64,000 nt of DNA. It comes from Deltaproteobacteria bacterium (lineage in GTDB: Bacteria > Desulfobacterota > Desulfobulbia > Desulfobulbales > Desulfocapsaceae). Of this stretch, positions 40,883-50,833 are shown one piece after another. Position numbers and translations under genes: made by a program. The stretch spans positions 1 through 64,000 of the forward strand of contig PDQQ01000014.1 of assembly GCA_002747825.1 (NCBI GenBank), in the 5' to 3' direction. Every line of letters begins with the position of its first letter. The stretch's first letter is position 1. A model generated the notes under the pieces. That model had not been told where the DNA came from. It saw only the letters and a program-made list of their open reading frames with translations, and searched no databases.

Positions 40883-41803
40883 ATGGTCGAAAAAACGCCT
40901 GTGCTTGACACATTTACCTACGTCTTCCTCATTGTCGGCATTCTGATCGTTGGTTTTCCAATGATTTACAGTCTGATCGCTGCGACCCTGCCCCTTGAGG
41001 ATGTCTCTCGGGTTCCGATGCCGCTTATCCCGGGGGATCAGTTCTTCGAAAACATGCGCGAAGCCTGGACCAGGGGCAATCTGGGGCGTCAGATTTTGAA
41101 CTCCTTTATTATGGCGGCCGGTATTACCATCGGCAAGATAACCATCTCCATTATCGGTGCCTTTTCCATCGTCTATTTTAACTATCGGCTTCGAGTAGTC
41201 GCCTTTGCCTCGGTTTTCTGCACCTTGATGCTCCCGGTCGAGGTACGGATTATGCCAACCTTTGAGGTGGCCTCAAACGTTTTGGGCCCTCTCCAGGCGA
41301 CATGTACCTTTCTTCATCTGGACAGGCTTATCGCCTGGTTCGTCGGCAACGACTTTGAGATGCATCTCAACTGGTCTCTGCTGGACAGTTATACCGGTCT
41401 GATTATGCCGCTCATCGCTTCGGCCACCTGTACCTTCTTGTTCCGCCAGTTCTTCCTGACCGTGCCCGAAGAGCTCTGTGAAGCGGCAAAAATGGATGGT
41501 GCCAGCCCGATGACCTTTTTCAGAAAGATACTGCTTCCTCTGTCTACCACCAACATTGCGGCACTTATTGTTATTGAGTTTGTCTATGGTTACAACCAGT
41601 ATCTCTGGCCTCTTCTGATCACAACAGATCCCAATATGACAACTGCGGTCATCGGCCTTCAGGATCTGATCCCCCAGGCGGATGACCTCCCGGAATGGAA
41701 CGTTGCTCTCAGCGCAGCGCTTCTCGTCATGCTGCCACCTGTCACAGTGGTTTTGTCGATGCAGCGCTGGTTTGTTAAAGGACTTATCGAAAGAGAGAAG
41801 TAA
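40883..41803 (+). CDS. ugpE: ABC transporter permease UgpE
   Basis: Multi-TM; CEAAKMDGASPMTFFRKILLPLSTTNIAALIVIEFVYGYNQYLWPLLIT. Confidence 0.93.
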   Translation: MVEKTPVLDTFTYVFLIVGILIVGFPMIYSLIAATLPLEDVSRVPMPLIPGDQFFENMREAWTRGNLGRQILNSFIMAAGITIGKITISIIGAFSIVYFNYRLRVVAFASVFCTLMLPVEVRIMPTFEVASNVLGPLQATCTFLHLDRLIAWFVGNDFEMHLNWSLLDSYTGLIMPLIASATCTFLFRQFFLTVPEELCEAAKMDGASPMTFFRKILLPLSTTNIAALIVIEFVYGYNQYLWPLLITTDPNMTTAVIGLQDLIPQADDLPEWNVALSAALLVMLPPVTVVLSMQRWFVKGLIEREK

Positions 41804-41889
41804 GGGATTGCGCCTGAAAGACCGTTACCATCAGTTTTCGAACGCCGTGAGGATTACAAGAGAGAACAAGCCATAGGAAAAGGAGCTTT

Positions 41890-43626
41890 TTATTCCGCTT
41901 TCGGCCAGGCTCTGTAACAGCTTCTGCCCGCCTCCTTTGCCAGATACAGTGCCTGATCAGCACCGTGCAGGAACTGCTCTGCCCCGTAGTCTGGCTTGGA
42001 AAGACAACCACCAACACTGACACTCAAACGGATCTCCCCCTCAAGACAGCCATGCTCGCTCACCTGTTGACAAATCCTTTCCCCAAGGATCTTCAGATTA
42101 TCTCGACTGATCGGATGCAACAGTACGAGGAACTCATCTCCTCCCCAACGTGATGCCTGGTCAAAGGATCTGATATTTTCACGAATAATGTCGGCCACAG
42201 CCACCAGGACCTGGTCTCCGGCCCCGTGGCCGTGTTTATCGTTTATCTTCTTGAACCAATCCACATCAAGGCACAGCAGTCCCGCTGTGTTCTGTTCACG
42301 ACGGGCTTGATCAAGGCGGTTTTCGATACAGCGCAACATACCGCGTCGATTCAGCAGCCCCGTCAAAGGATCAAGACTGGCGACCCTTTCCAAACTGAGG
42401 GTACGCTGCTTCACCTTCCTTTCAAGATCGCGGCGGGACAGAAGAACAACGTTTGCCATCTCCTTAAAATGTTCAACAAGCTGTGCAACCTCGCCTATCC
42501 CTTCTGACTGTAACTCTTCTTCAGGGGCCTCACCATCCTGCACCCGACCCATAGCAGCTGTCAGAGAAGCAATTGGATTGATCAGAAAGTGGTTGAGTGC
42601 CAGATTAAAGACGAGAATGGAAAGCAGCAGCACACCAATAAGAACAAAAATGAGTGTCGAGAATTGGGAGAGAGGGAGTACCGTCTGTAAATTGATCATC
42701 GTCAATTCAAACCAGTCGATCTCTGGCAGATAGACGATTCCAACCAGGTAGGGATGCCCCCCGGACCTGACCAAAACGGTAGAGACGGATTTTCTCCGAC
42801 TTTTCAGTTCGCCAAAAGCCTTCTCAAGCCTTTCAAGGGTGCCAGAATCTGCAAAGATACGCTCAAGCCCCCTATCCTTAGCATCCTTGTAACCTGCATC
42901 AACAAGAAAACCGTCGTGACTGAGCTGAATCTGGCCATACGCATCGACAAAAAAACTCTGTATCCCGGACTCCTTGTTCAAGGCCAGCTGCTCGGTAAAG
43001 AGCGTCAAGTCCATTCCTGTGCCAACCAGCCCCAGCACCTCGTCACCATCCCTTATCAAGGAATTGATCCAGAGTCGGGTAATACCCAAGGCCCGATCCA
43101 GAGAAACGTTAAGCTGCAGCGGATCTTTTCCATTGACTGTTCGGAAAAACCATTGATCTTCAGTCGCTTGAGAATTCAGAACGTAGCGAAGCTGCTGTCC
43201 ATCAAAATCATTATTGGAATTATTGTAGTAATACTGTCTGTTGGCCAGAAAAACCGCAAAATAGTTATTGTCTATAAAATTATAACGGAAATTTTCCAAT
43301 AATCGTAAGCCACTCCTTTTCAACACCGGATCTTCCGGACTGCGGGCCCATTCAATTAAGGCCGGAGATTTGGCCAACTGCCTGGCAAGGGTGATTTCAC
43401 GATAAATTGGTTGCAGGATTTGCGTCTTGTCATAGAGGACCTGTTTCCAGATAAACTTCGCCGCCCACTGCTGAGTGATATCGTTTGCATTGGTACGCAC
43501 GGACCAGACAATAGCTGCTGTTGCTATCAAAAACAGAAAGACAGCCAGAAGCAGAAAAGCAAACTTGAGATTCATCCGCCTTCTAGGCATCAATACTCTC
43601 CGGCAATAGACAATACTCCTCCACAA
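41890..43626 (-). CDS. diguanylate cyclase with sensor (Cache-like) and HAMP domains
   Basis: Two TMs flanking periplasmic domain, HAMP-like region, GGDEF domain DPLTGLLNRRGM...SRWGGDEFLVLLHP with I-site RSFD five residues before GGDEF. Confidence 0.93.
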   Translation of the reverse strand: MWRSIVYCRRVLMPRRRMNLKFAFLLLAVFLFLIATAAIVWSVRTNANDITQQWAAKFIWKQVLYDKTQILQPIYREITLARQLAKSPALIEWARSPEDPVLKRSGLRLLENFRYNFIDNNYFAVFLANRQYYYNNSNNDFDGQQLRYVLNSQATEDQWFFRTVNGKDPLQLNVSLDRALGITRLWINSLIRDGDEVLGLVGTGMDLTLFTEQLALNKESGIQSFFVDAYGQIQLSHDGFLVDAGYKDAKDRGLERIFADSGTLERLEKAFGELKSRRKSVSTVLVRSGGHPYLVGIVYLPEIDWFELTMINLQTVLPLSQFSTLIFVLIGVLLLSILVFNLALNHFLINPIASLTAAMGRVQDGEAPEEELQSEGIGEVAQLVEHFKEMANVVLLSRRDLERKVKQRTLSLERVASLDPLTGLLNRRGMLRCIENRLDQARREQNTAGLLCLDVDWFKKINDKHGHGAGDQVLVAVADIIRENIRSFDQASRWGGDEFLVLLHPISRDNLKILGERICQQVSEHGCLEGEIRLSVSVGGCLSKPDYGAEQFLHGADQALYLAKEAGRSCYRAWPKAE

Positions 43627-43682
43627 AGCCCTTCAAAATACAAAAGATATGTTAAAAAAAAGAATGCAGCCGAATACCCTCA

Positions 43683-43724
43683 CAAAAAAGAAAAGGCCGC
43701 AGATCTCAAAAGATACTGCGGCCT
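43683..43724 (-). terminator. rho-independent terminator downstream of tRNA-Phe
   Basis: Minus strand GGCCGCAG-TATCTTTTGAGAT-CTGCGGCC-TTTTCTTTTTT. Confidence 0.88.
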
Positions 43725-43752
43725 TTACGCTTATGAAACATTCATAAACCTC

Positions 43753-43828
<76 letters not shown>

Positions 43829-43953
43829 TTCTTTTGAAGGAGCCTTTTTACTCGACTTCCACGACTGTGTCAATAGGCAACCTTATACTCTCCATAATTT
43901 TCTACCATTTACTTCCCGTAGAAAATCTCTCTGCCGCTATCAATGAGCCATCC

Positions 43954-44757
43954 TTATGGGTTATCGCTAATATCAAGATCGAGATCCAGATCGAGATCCA
44001 GATCATCAATAAAGCCATCAGCAGTATTGTCACTGGCATCATCGCCTGAAAAATCAAGCTCATCTAAAGAGATCTCTCCCTCCTGAATCGGCTCAAGATT
44101 TTTCTCTGCGCCAAGATCCAGATCACCTATATCAAATCCCAGGTCAAGATCCTCCAGTTCTATTGTAGAGTCTGCATCATCTCTTTGCAGGTCAAGGCGT
44201 TCTTCCTCACCCGATGTGTCGTCAGGCCGGGCATAAGCGGCTGGGGCCTGCAGATCAGACATATCCTCAAGTTCTTCAGGCATTGGCATGTCAGGAAGCT
44301 GTTGAACGTCCTCTTCAACTTCAAAAACCTCATCTACAGCTGCCTCCTCCTTCGCCAAAGAAGAGATCTTATAATGCTCTGCGTCAACCTCGATATCTCC
44401 TTCCAGAAAATTCTCATCCTCAGAGGCATTCCCCTCTTCTGCCACCTCCTCAAAATCATCGGCGTATATTTCCGTATCATCGACATCATCGACAGGTGCT
44501 GTCTCTTCAGTCCCTTCAAAGATATCGACATCATCAACCTCCTGATCCGCCTCTTCAAGAGTATTTTCCAGCTCGCTCTCTCGTAAAACAGCGCTCTCTT
44601 CTTCTGCACCAAGGCTTTGAATGTGCAAGAAACTCGGCGGTACGACATCATACACCGAGCCCTGAACAAGCTCCGATGCAGACTCGATATTCTTTTTACA
44701 TCTCCCACAGTTGGTAAGGGCATCAAATGAAATATATCCACATTTAGGGCAACGCAT
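43954..44757 (-). CDS. zinc-ribbon protein with long acidic low-complexity C-terminus
   Basis: MRCPKCGYISFDALTNCGRCKKNIE two CxxC knuckles, then Asp/Glu-rich tail ending (DL)n DISDNP. Confidence 0.8.
   Translation of the reverse strand: MRCPKCGYISFDALTNCGRCKKNIESASELVQGSVYDVVPPSFLHIQSLGAEEESAVLRESELENTLEEADQEVDDVDIFEGTEETAPVDDVDDTEIYADDFEEVAEEGNASEDENFLEGDIEVDAEHYKISSLAKEEAAVDEVFEVEEDVQQLPDMPMPEELEDMSDLQAPAAYARPDDTSGEEERLDLQRDDADSTIELEDLDLGFDIGDLDLGAEKNLEPIQEGEISLDELDFSGDDASDNTADGFIDDLDLDLDLDLDISDNP
43972..44007. repeat. ATC(A/C/G)AG hexamer tandem repeat encoding (Asp-Leu)n
   Basis: atcaag atcgag atccag atcgag atccag atcatc. Confidence 0.8.
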
Positions 44758-45128
44758 AAAACAAAACCTCATTTTTACTTTCTTGCACGGAGGAATCTTG
44801 AAATCCCGACTCCTCATCCCGCTCCTTTTTTGCCGTCGCAAAGCTCTCCGCACAATGCCATGACAAACGAGCAGATTTTCACAACATCGCCAACAGGAGC
44901 AAAATCTGGGATTCCCTGAGACTCCCATACAACGAATCCAGAGATCTCCGATCTAGAGTCTAATTATCTCACACAATTAGCCCACGAATCAAGCTTTTTT
45001 TTTCTTAAAGAACGGAACTCTTCAGGCCCGAAAAGGAGTAAAATATACAAATTCAATCCAGAAGAGGGGCCCCATATCTGCGTCAATAACGTTGTTCGGG
45101 TGCCTGCATATCCTTGTCAGAGAAAATC

Positions 45129-45962
45129 CTACAACCAATCCAAGCCGATATCACAGGCCAGAGCAGAATGCGTCAGTGCCCCAACAGAAATGATATCGAC
45201 ACCGCAACGGGCGATATCCTCGACCGTCTCCAGGCTGACACCGCCAGATGCCTCAACAAGGGCCCTGCCATCAATGCGTTGTACGGCCTCTCTGAGCATC
45301 GTTGTATCCATATTGTCGAGCATAATGATATCAACACCGCAGGCAATACTCTCTTCGACCTGCTGCAGCGTATCGGTTTCCACCTCTATGCGCATGGTGT
45401 GGGGAACCCGACGGCGAACCCGGGCTACCGCCTCGCTGATCGAGCCACAGGCAGCGATATGATTATCTTTTATCAATATACCATCGGCAAGGTTAAATCT
45501 GTGATTATAACCGCCACCGACAGATACGGCATATTTTTCAAGCATCCGCAAACCCGGTGTCGTCTTACGGGTATCGGTTATCTGCACCCGATATTCACGA
45601 ACCCTGTCCACGAACTGCCGGGTAAGGGTGGCAATACCAGAGAGACGCTGCAGAAGATTGAGGGCCACCCGTTCCGCCTTCAGCATATCGACAACGGGGC
45701 CACGCACTTCTAAAAGAGAGGTACCCGACTCCACATGCTGGCCGTCCCGGATGCCATTGGCAAAGGAGAACGCTGCATTTTGTGCTTTAAAAACTGCTGG
45801 GACAACCTCCTCCAGCCCGGCGATCAGACATCTGTCACGGGCAACAAAACGCGCCGTTCCGCCCTCCTCTGCTGTAAAAATGGATTCACTGGTCATATCT
45901 CCCCGGCCAATATCCTCTTCCAGAAAGCCGCGGACCAGTCTTTGCAAAATATTCTTATCCAT
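45129..45962 (-). CDS. nadC: nicotinate-nucleotide pyrophosphorylase (carboxylating)
   Basis: FLEEDIGRGDMTSESIF, RVALNLLQRLSGIATLT, DTRKTTPGLRMLEKYAVSVGGGYNHRFNLADGILIKDNH. Confidence 0.97.
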   Translation of the reverse strand: MDKNILQRLVRGFLEEDIGRGDMTSESIFTAEEGGTARFVARDRCLIAGLEEVVPAVFKAQNAAFSFANGIRDGQHVESGTSLLEVRGPVVDMLKAERVALNLLQRLSGIATLTRQFVDRVREYRVQITDTRKTTPGLRMLEKYAVSVGGGYNHRFNLADGILIKDNHIAACGSISEAVARVRRRVPHTMRIEVETDTLQQVEESIACGVDIIMLDNMDTTMLREAVQRIDGRALVEASGGVSLETVEDIARCGVDIISVGALTHSALACDIGLDWL

Positions 45963-45977
45963 ACCAGAGAGCCCCTT

Positions 45978-48647
45978 TCAGGCTTTGTCTTGCAGGTTCT
46001 TGCGAACCTCTGCAATTTTCAACAGCTTGGCATCCAGGGCCGATTTTTCCTGGCGTACCTTGTCAATAACCTGGGCGGGTGCCTTGGCCAGAAATTTCTC
46101 GTTTGCCAGTTTTCCGGCAAGCTGAGTGTGTTTTGCAGCAATCTTTTTTTCTTGCCTTTCAAGCTTTGCCAGTTCAGTCTCAATATCTATCACCCCCTGC
46201 AAAGGGATCAATATTTTGATATCCTTGTAAATATAGGTTGCAACATTCTCCGGTGGCTCAATATCACTGCCGACCTGCAGGCTGCCAAGGCGGGTCATGT
46301 CGACTATTGCCGAGGCCTGGGACTGCAAGAGCGTAACCTGACGTTGCTCGCCACAGAGAACCACCGCATCCAGCCTGAGCGAAGGGTGCACCTCTTTTCC
46401 CGAGCGAATATTTCTGATACCAACCATAACCCCCATAAGAAGGTCCATCTGCTTGTCAACCTTGTTGTCTTCCCATTCCGGTCGAAGCTCCGGATAGGAA
46501 CTGGTCATCAACAGCCCCCTCTTGCCCGGGAGTGCCGACCAAATCTCCTCGCTTATAAAGGGGATAATTGGGTGAACAAGCCCCAACACGGTCTCCAATA
46601 CAGAAAAGAGAACACCTTGGGCCTGGCGTTTTGCCAAAGGATTATCGCTGAAAAGATCTGCCTTAATCCACTCAAGATACCAGTCACAGAACTCATGCCA
46701 GATAAATTGATAACTGACGGAGGCGACATCGTTGAAACGGTATTCATCAAGTGCAGAGCGAACCTGCCGTGTGGTCGAGGCAAGACGACTCAAGATCCAC
46801 CGGTGAACAAGAGGAAGTGCCGCAGGGTCTTCGATTACCTCTTTCACGCCTTCATCGCACTGCCCTATATGCATAAGCGCAAAACGGGCAGCGTTCCAGA
46901 TTTTGTTGATAAAATGTCGATATCCCTCAATCCTCTCTTCGTCAAGTTTGATTTCCCGGCCCTGGGCGGCAAAGGCCGTGAGGGTAAAACGCATGGCATC
47001 GGTACCATACTGCTGCATGACCACAAGAGGATCAATCACATTGCCCGTCGATTTGGACATCTTTTTGCCGTCTTTATCGCGAACCAAGGCGTGCAGATAG
47101 ACATCCCTGAAGGGGATCTCATCCATAAAATGCAGACCCATCATCATCATCCTGGCAACCCAGAAAAACAGGATATCAAAACTGGTCACCAGAATTGACG
47201 TGGGATAGAAGAGTTCGAGTTCCCGGGTCTTCTCCGGCCAGCCCATAGTCGAAAAAGGCCAAAGTGCAGAAGAAAACCAGGTATCAAGGACATCGGTCTC
47301 CTGAACAAGACGGACGGAAGCGCATTTGCTGCAACTCTCCGGCGTAACAGTATCAACAACTATTTCACCACAATCCTCACAGGTCCAGGCCGGGATACGG
47401 TGCCCCCACCAAAGCTGACGGGAAATACACCAGTCTCGGATATTGTCCATCCAGCTGTAAAAGGTATTGTACCAGTTGCGGGGATAGATATTGATCCGCC
47501 CTTCCTGTACGGCAGCCACGGCCTTTTCGGCCAGCGGCTTTACAGAGACAAACCATTGCACGGAGGTGGTTGGTTCACAAACCGTCTTGCAGCGGTAGCA
47601 CTGGCCGACAGCGTGTTCATAGTCTTCACATTTTTCAAGGAACCCCAAACGCTCAAGGTCTCCGACAATCCTTTTTCGGCAATCAAAACGATCGATTCCG
47701 GCATACGGGCCGGCGGCTTCATTCATAATGCCCTTATCGTCCATAACCTTGAGCAGGGGGAGTGCGTGGCGCAGACCGATCTCATAATCATCCCGGTCAT
47801 GGGAGGGGGTCACCTTCAATGCCCCGGTACCAAAGGCACGATCAACATGTTCATCCAAGACAACCGGTATAATACGCTCTGTCAGCGGCAGTCTGATACC
47901 AACCCCGACAAGATGCCGATAGCGTTCGTCTTCAGGATGAACGGCCACAGCGGTATCTCCGAGCATGGTCTCCGGCCGGGTGGTCGCCACCACCAGATAC
48001 CCCGAATCATCGGCATAGGGATAGCGTATATGGTAGAGTTTTCCATTGGTCTCTTCGTGTTCGACCTCGTCGTCGGCAAGAGCGGTATGACAGCGGGGGC
48101 ACCAGTTCACAATATAATCGCCTTTATAGATCAGCCCTTCCCTGTACAGCCGCACAAAGACCTCACGAACGGCCGCAGAAAGACCCTCGTCCATCGTAAA
48201 TCGTTCCCGCCCCCAGTCACAGGAGGCTCCCAGCCTTTTCAACTGATGAACGATGTTGCCACCCTTATCTTGCTTCCACTCCCAGACCTTTTCGATAAAG
48301 GCCTCGCGGCCCAGATCATCCTTCGTTTTTCCTTCTGCCAACAGCTGACGTTCGACCACATTTTGTGTTGCGATACCGGCATGATCAGTTCCTGGCAGCC
48401 AGAGGGTGTTATATCCGCACATCCGCTTATAGCGGACAAGAACATCCTGCAGGGTATTATTCAAGGCATGCCCAATATGCAACACGCCGGTAACATTGGG
48501 TGGAGGGATAACGATCGAATAGGACTCTTTGCCGTCGTCCATAGAGGCCTTGAAGCTTTCGGCCGCTGTCCATTGGGCAAGCCATTTTTGCTCTACATCG
48601 GCAAACTGATACCCCTTCGTCAATAGTTTTTCGTTTTCTGTTGTCAT
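45978..48647 (-). CDS. valS: valyl-tRNA synthetase
   Basis: PPPNVTGVLHIGHALNNTLQDVLVRYKRM (HIGH), GKKMSKSTGNVIDP (KMSKS), C-terminal coiled coil. Confidence 0.97.
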   Translation of the reverse strand: MTTENEKLLTKGYQFADVEQKWLAQWTAAESFKASMDDGKESYSIVIPPPNVTGVLHIGHALNNTLQDVLVRYKRMCGYNTLWLPGTDHAGIATQNVVERQLLAEGKTKDDLGREAFIEKVWEWKQDKGGNIVHQLKRLGASCDWGRERFTMDEGLSAAVREVFVRLYREGLIYKGDYIVNWCPRCHTALADDEVEHEETNGKLYHIRYPYADDSGYLVVATTRPETMLGDTAVAVHPEDERYRHLVGVGIRLPLTERIIPVVLDEHVDRAFGTGALKVTPSHDRDDYEIGLRHALPLLKVMDDKGIMNEAAGPYAGIDRFDCRKRIVGDLERLGFLEKCEDYEHAVGQCYRCKTVCEPTTSVQWFVSVKPLAEKAVAAVQEGRINIYPRNWYNTFYSWMDNIRDWCISRQLWWGHRIPAWTCEDCGEIVVDTVTPESCSKCASVRLVQETDVLDTWFSSALWPFSTMGWPEKTRELELFYPTSILVTSFDILFFWVARMMMMGLHFMDEIPFRDVYLHALVRDKDGKKMSKSTGNVIDPLVVMQQYGTDAMRFTLTAFAAQGREIKLDEERIEGYRHFINKIWNAARFALMHIGQCDEGVKEVIEDPAALPLVHRWILSRLASTTRQVRSALDEYRFNDVASVSYQFIWHEFCDWYLEWIKADLFSDNPLAKRQAQGVLFSVLETVLGLVHPIIPFISEEIWSALPGKRGLLMTSSYPELRPEWEDNKVDKQMDLLMGVMVGIRNIRSGKEVHPSLRLDAVVLCGEQRQVTLLQSQASAIVDMTRLGSLQVGSDIEPPENVATYIYKDIKILIPLQGVIDIETELAKLERQEKKIAAKHTQLAGKLANEKFLAKAPAQVIDKVRQEKSALDAKLLKIAEVRKNLQDKA

Positions 48648-48998
48648 AATCTACTGGTAATACCTCTTCTCTTTTCTCGCTCAACGATAAAGCAACATTT
48701 TTTCTGTAAATTTCCTTAAGCCTTCGTATCCCCCAAGATTCCAGTGTCGCACTGGAAGATAACGAGGTTGTCAAGGCCAAGCCTTCGATACTCGTTCCTT
48801 GCAGTCTTGACACCCCGGCGACAGCACCGACCGATACGCGACGATGACAGAAAAAGAGTCACACTACCGAGGCAAGAGGAATAAGACTGCAGGATATTAC
48901 AGACAATATACCTTGTACCTTGGCCTTACGAAAAACCTTGCCCATGAGAAATCCAGGCTACCCTATCTCAAGTCAGGTGTCAGTCCCATACCTCCAGG

Positions 48999-50192
48999 TT
49001 AATGCCCTTCCGAGACATGGCCCCGAAAGAATCTCTCTCCAAGCAGAAAGGTCATCCCGCACATGGCGACACCACCGAGTACAATGAGATTCTCATGGAG
49101 GCTTGGAACGTAGGTTAGCAATTCAGGATAGTCGACCAGCCCCATGCCATGATACGAGGGGATGAGCTGCCCAACAATGACCAGATCATAGCGCATAAAA
49201 TAGATACCAATCATACCAAGAAAGGCCGCAACAAACAGCGCATTCATGTTACGCCCACGAACCAAGAGAATAATTGTAAAGGGAATGACCATTCCCAGCA
49301 TGACCTCCCCACCCCAGAAATTCAGGGCGTAGTGCCCAGTCAACAGGGCCATCATCGACTCATATTTTCCAGGCGGATGGCCGGTAACACCGGTGATCAT
49401 CTTCCAGCTGGTAAAGAAAATAATAATCGCCATCATCAAAGCGCCCATCTTTGCCACACCTTCCATTGCCTTCTTCATTCTTTCATCCATCGACCAGCCG
49501 TTGGCCTTATAGGCAAGATAGGTGAAAAAGATGATGGCAACGCAGCCGGACATTGCAGCAGAGGCAATAAAATAGATCGGCATATACGGGCCATGCCAGA
49601 ATTCTCTGCCATTCAGCAGCCCAAAAACCGCGCCAAGGTTTGAGTGGGCAACAACACCGGTGAGAAGTCCGGCAAGCCCACAGGATGTAGCAATCGTATG
49701 TTTATCAAGCTGCAGCATAATAAATTCGGCTATCATAAAGCAGAGGTAGGCCCCGTACAGGGTTCCCATCCACCAGATATTAGAGCTTAAATTCGCACCG
49801 ACAACGTTACCGACCGGCATTCGCCATGAATTCTCAATCTCAAAGGCGATGACAAGAAAACCGGCCACGATCGTGGCAATCGACATAAAAACAGCCCGCT
49901 TTGCAATGGGGTTGAAATTCTCAAAACCAAAAACGTGTCCGACCGAAGAAACGATACAAAGACCGGTGGACGTCACGACAAAAAAGACATAGGCGGCAAT
50001 CAAAACTCCCCAAGGAACCTCACGGCTGATCCCGAAGGTATGTTCGTGTCCGACATACAAAGAGTGAACACCGGCCCCAACACCAATCAGGGTTAACAGT
50101 CCCAACAGGACTATTGCGACATTATAAGTGCCTGAATTGCTTGCCTCCAGTCCGCCTTCTGTGGGAAGAATCGCTGCTAGATATTTAATCAT
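48999..50192 (-). CDS. NrfD-family quinone-interacting membrane subunit
   Basis: ~10 TMs, EVPWGVLIAAYVFFVVTSTGLCIVSS, NrfD/PsrC-like. Confidence 0.88.
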   Translation of the reverse strand: MIKYLAAILPTEGGLEASNSGTYNVAIVLLGLLTLIGVGAGVHSLYVGHEHTFGISREVPWGVLIAAYVFFVVTSTGLCIVSSVGHVFGFENFNPIAKRAVFMSIATIVAGFLVIAFEIENSWRMPVGNVVGANLSSNIWWMGTLYGAYLCFMIAEFIMLQLDKHTIATSCGLAGLLTGVVAHSNLGAVFGLLNGREFWHGPYMPIYFIASAAMSGCVAIIFFTYLAYKANGWSMDERMKKAMEGVAKMGALMMAIIIFFTSWKMITGVTGHPPGKYESMMALLTGHYALNFWGGEVMLGMVIPFTIILLVRGRNMNALFVAAFLGMIGIYFMRYDLVIVGQLIPSYHGMGLVDYPELLTYVPSLHENLIVLGGVAMCGMTFLLGERFFRGHVSEGH

Positions 50193-50353
50193 GGTTTGCC
50201 TCGCAATTATACTCATTTATTTTGTAGCTACATCGTCTCAACACAATGCCAGACGGGGTATCGACCAGCTGCCATCGACCTCTTCTGATAAAACAATCAA
50301 GGATCGAAACCGGTCTTTCCGAAGAAAACGCCCCATCGACTCTGCAACCGCTC

Positions 50354-50776
50354 CTAATGGGCTTCTTCCTCTGCAGGAGCTCCCTCACCCTCCATTCGCG
50401 CATGACCTCGCACGCCAATATGGCATAAGGTGCAGCGTTTCTCAGCGGAGAAGGCGGTAGACCCGTCATGACAGGCACCGCAGTATCCCCCCTCGTAGAT
50501 AGTTTCCATGATAAAATCTTCATTCTCCTGGGCCAGACCAGCCTCCATCTCAAAAAGGTCGTCGTGGCAGGAGTCGCATTCAAGTTCAGCGTCCATCGTA
50601 TGTATTTTATGAAAAAAGATAACTGACTTAACCGGCTGTACCCAGACTATTGGCTCCTCCGGGCCATAGGTGTCTTCATCGTATTCTTCGTCTGCGCCTT
50701 CATCTCCACTTGCACACAACATAGACGTGGAAAGCAAAAGGACAGTGAAAGCCAGCAGAATTTGAATAATCTTCAT
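50354..50776 (-). CDS. triheme c7-type cytochrome
   Basis: Signal peptide, three CXXCH motifs (CDSCH, CGACH, CTLCH), FFHKIHT distal His; RBS GGAGAAG before MKIIQ. Confidence 0.88.
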   Translation of the reverse strand: MKIIQILLAFTVLLLSTSMLCASGDEGADEEYDEDTYGPEEPIVWVQPVKSVIFFHKIHTMDAELECDSCHDDLFEMEAGLAQENEDFIMETIYEGGYCGACHDGSTAFSAEKRCTLCHIGVRGHARMEGEGAPAEEEAH

Positions 50777-50833
50777 AATCTTCTCCATGTATGAATCTTT
50801 CATCCGTTAGCGAGGCATGCACCTCGGCTTTCC

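Noticed and set aside
45735-47198. 487-aa + strand ORF (and 47400..48626)
   Set aside because: Antisense to nadC/valS; explained by codon bias of the real genes.
48657-48998. Possible ncRNA (6S-like or T-box) in the 340-bp valS-nrfD gap
   Set aside because: Only a short CCAGTG-TCG-CACTGG hairpin and a repeated CGAAGGCTT seen; no conserved core motif for 6S or T-box.
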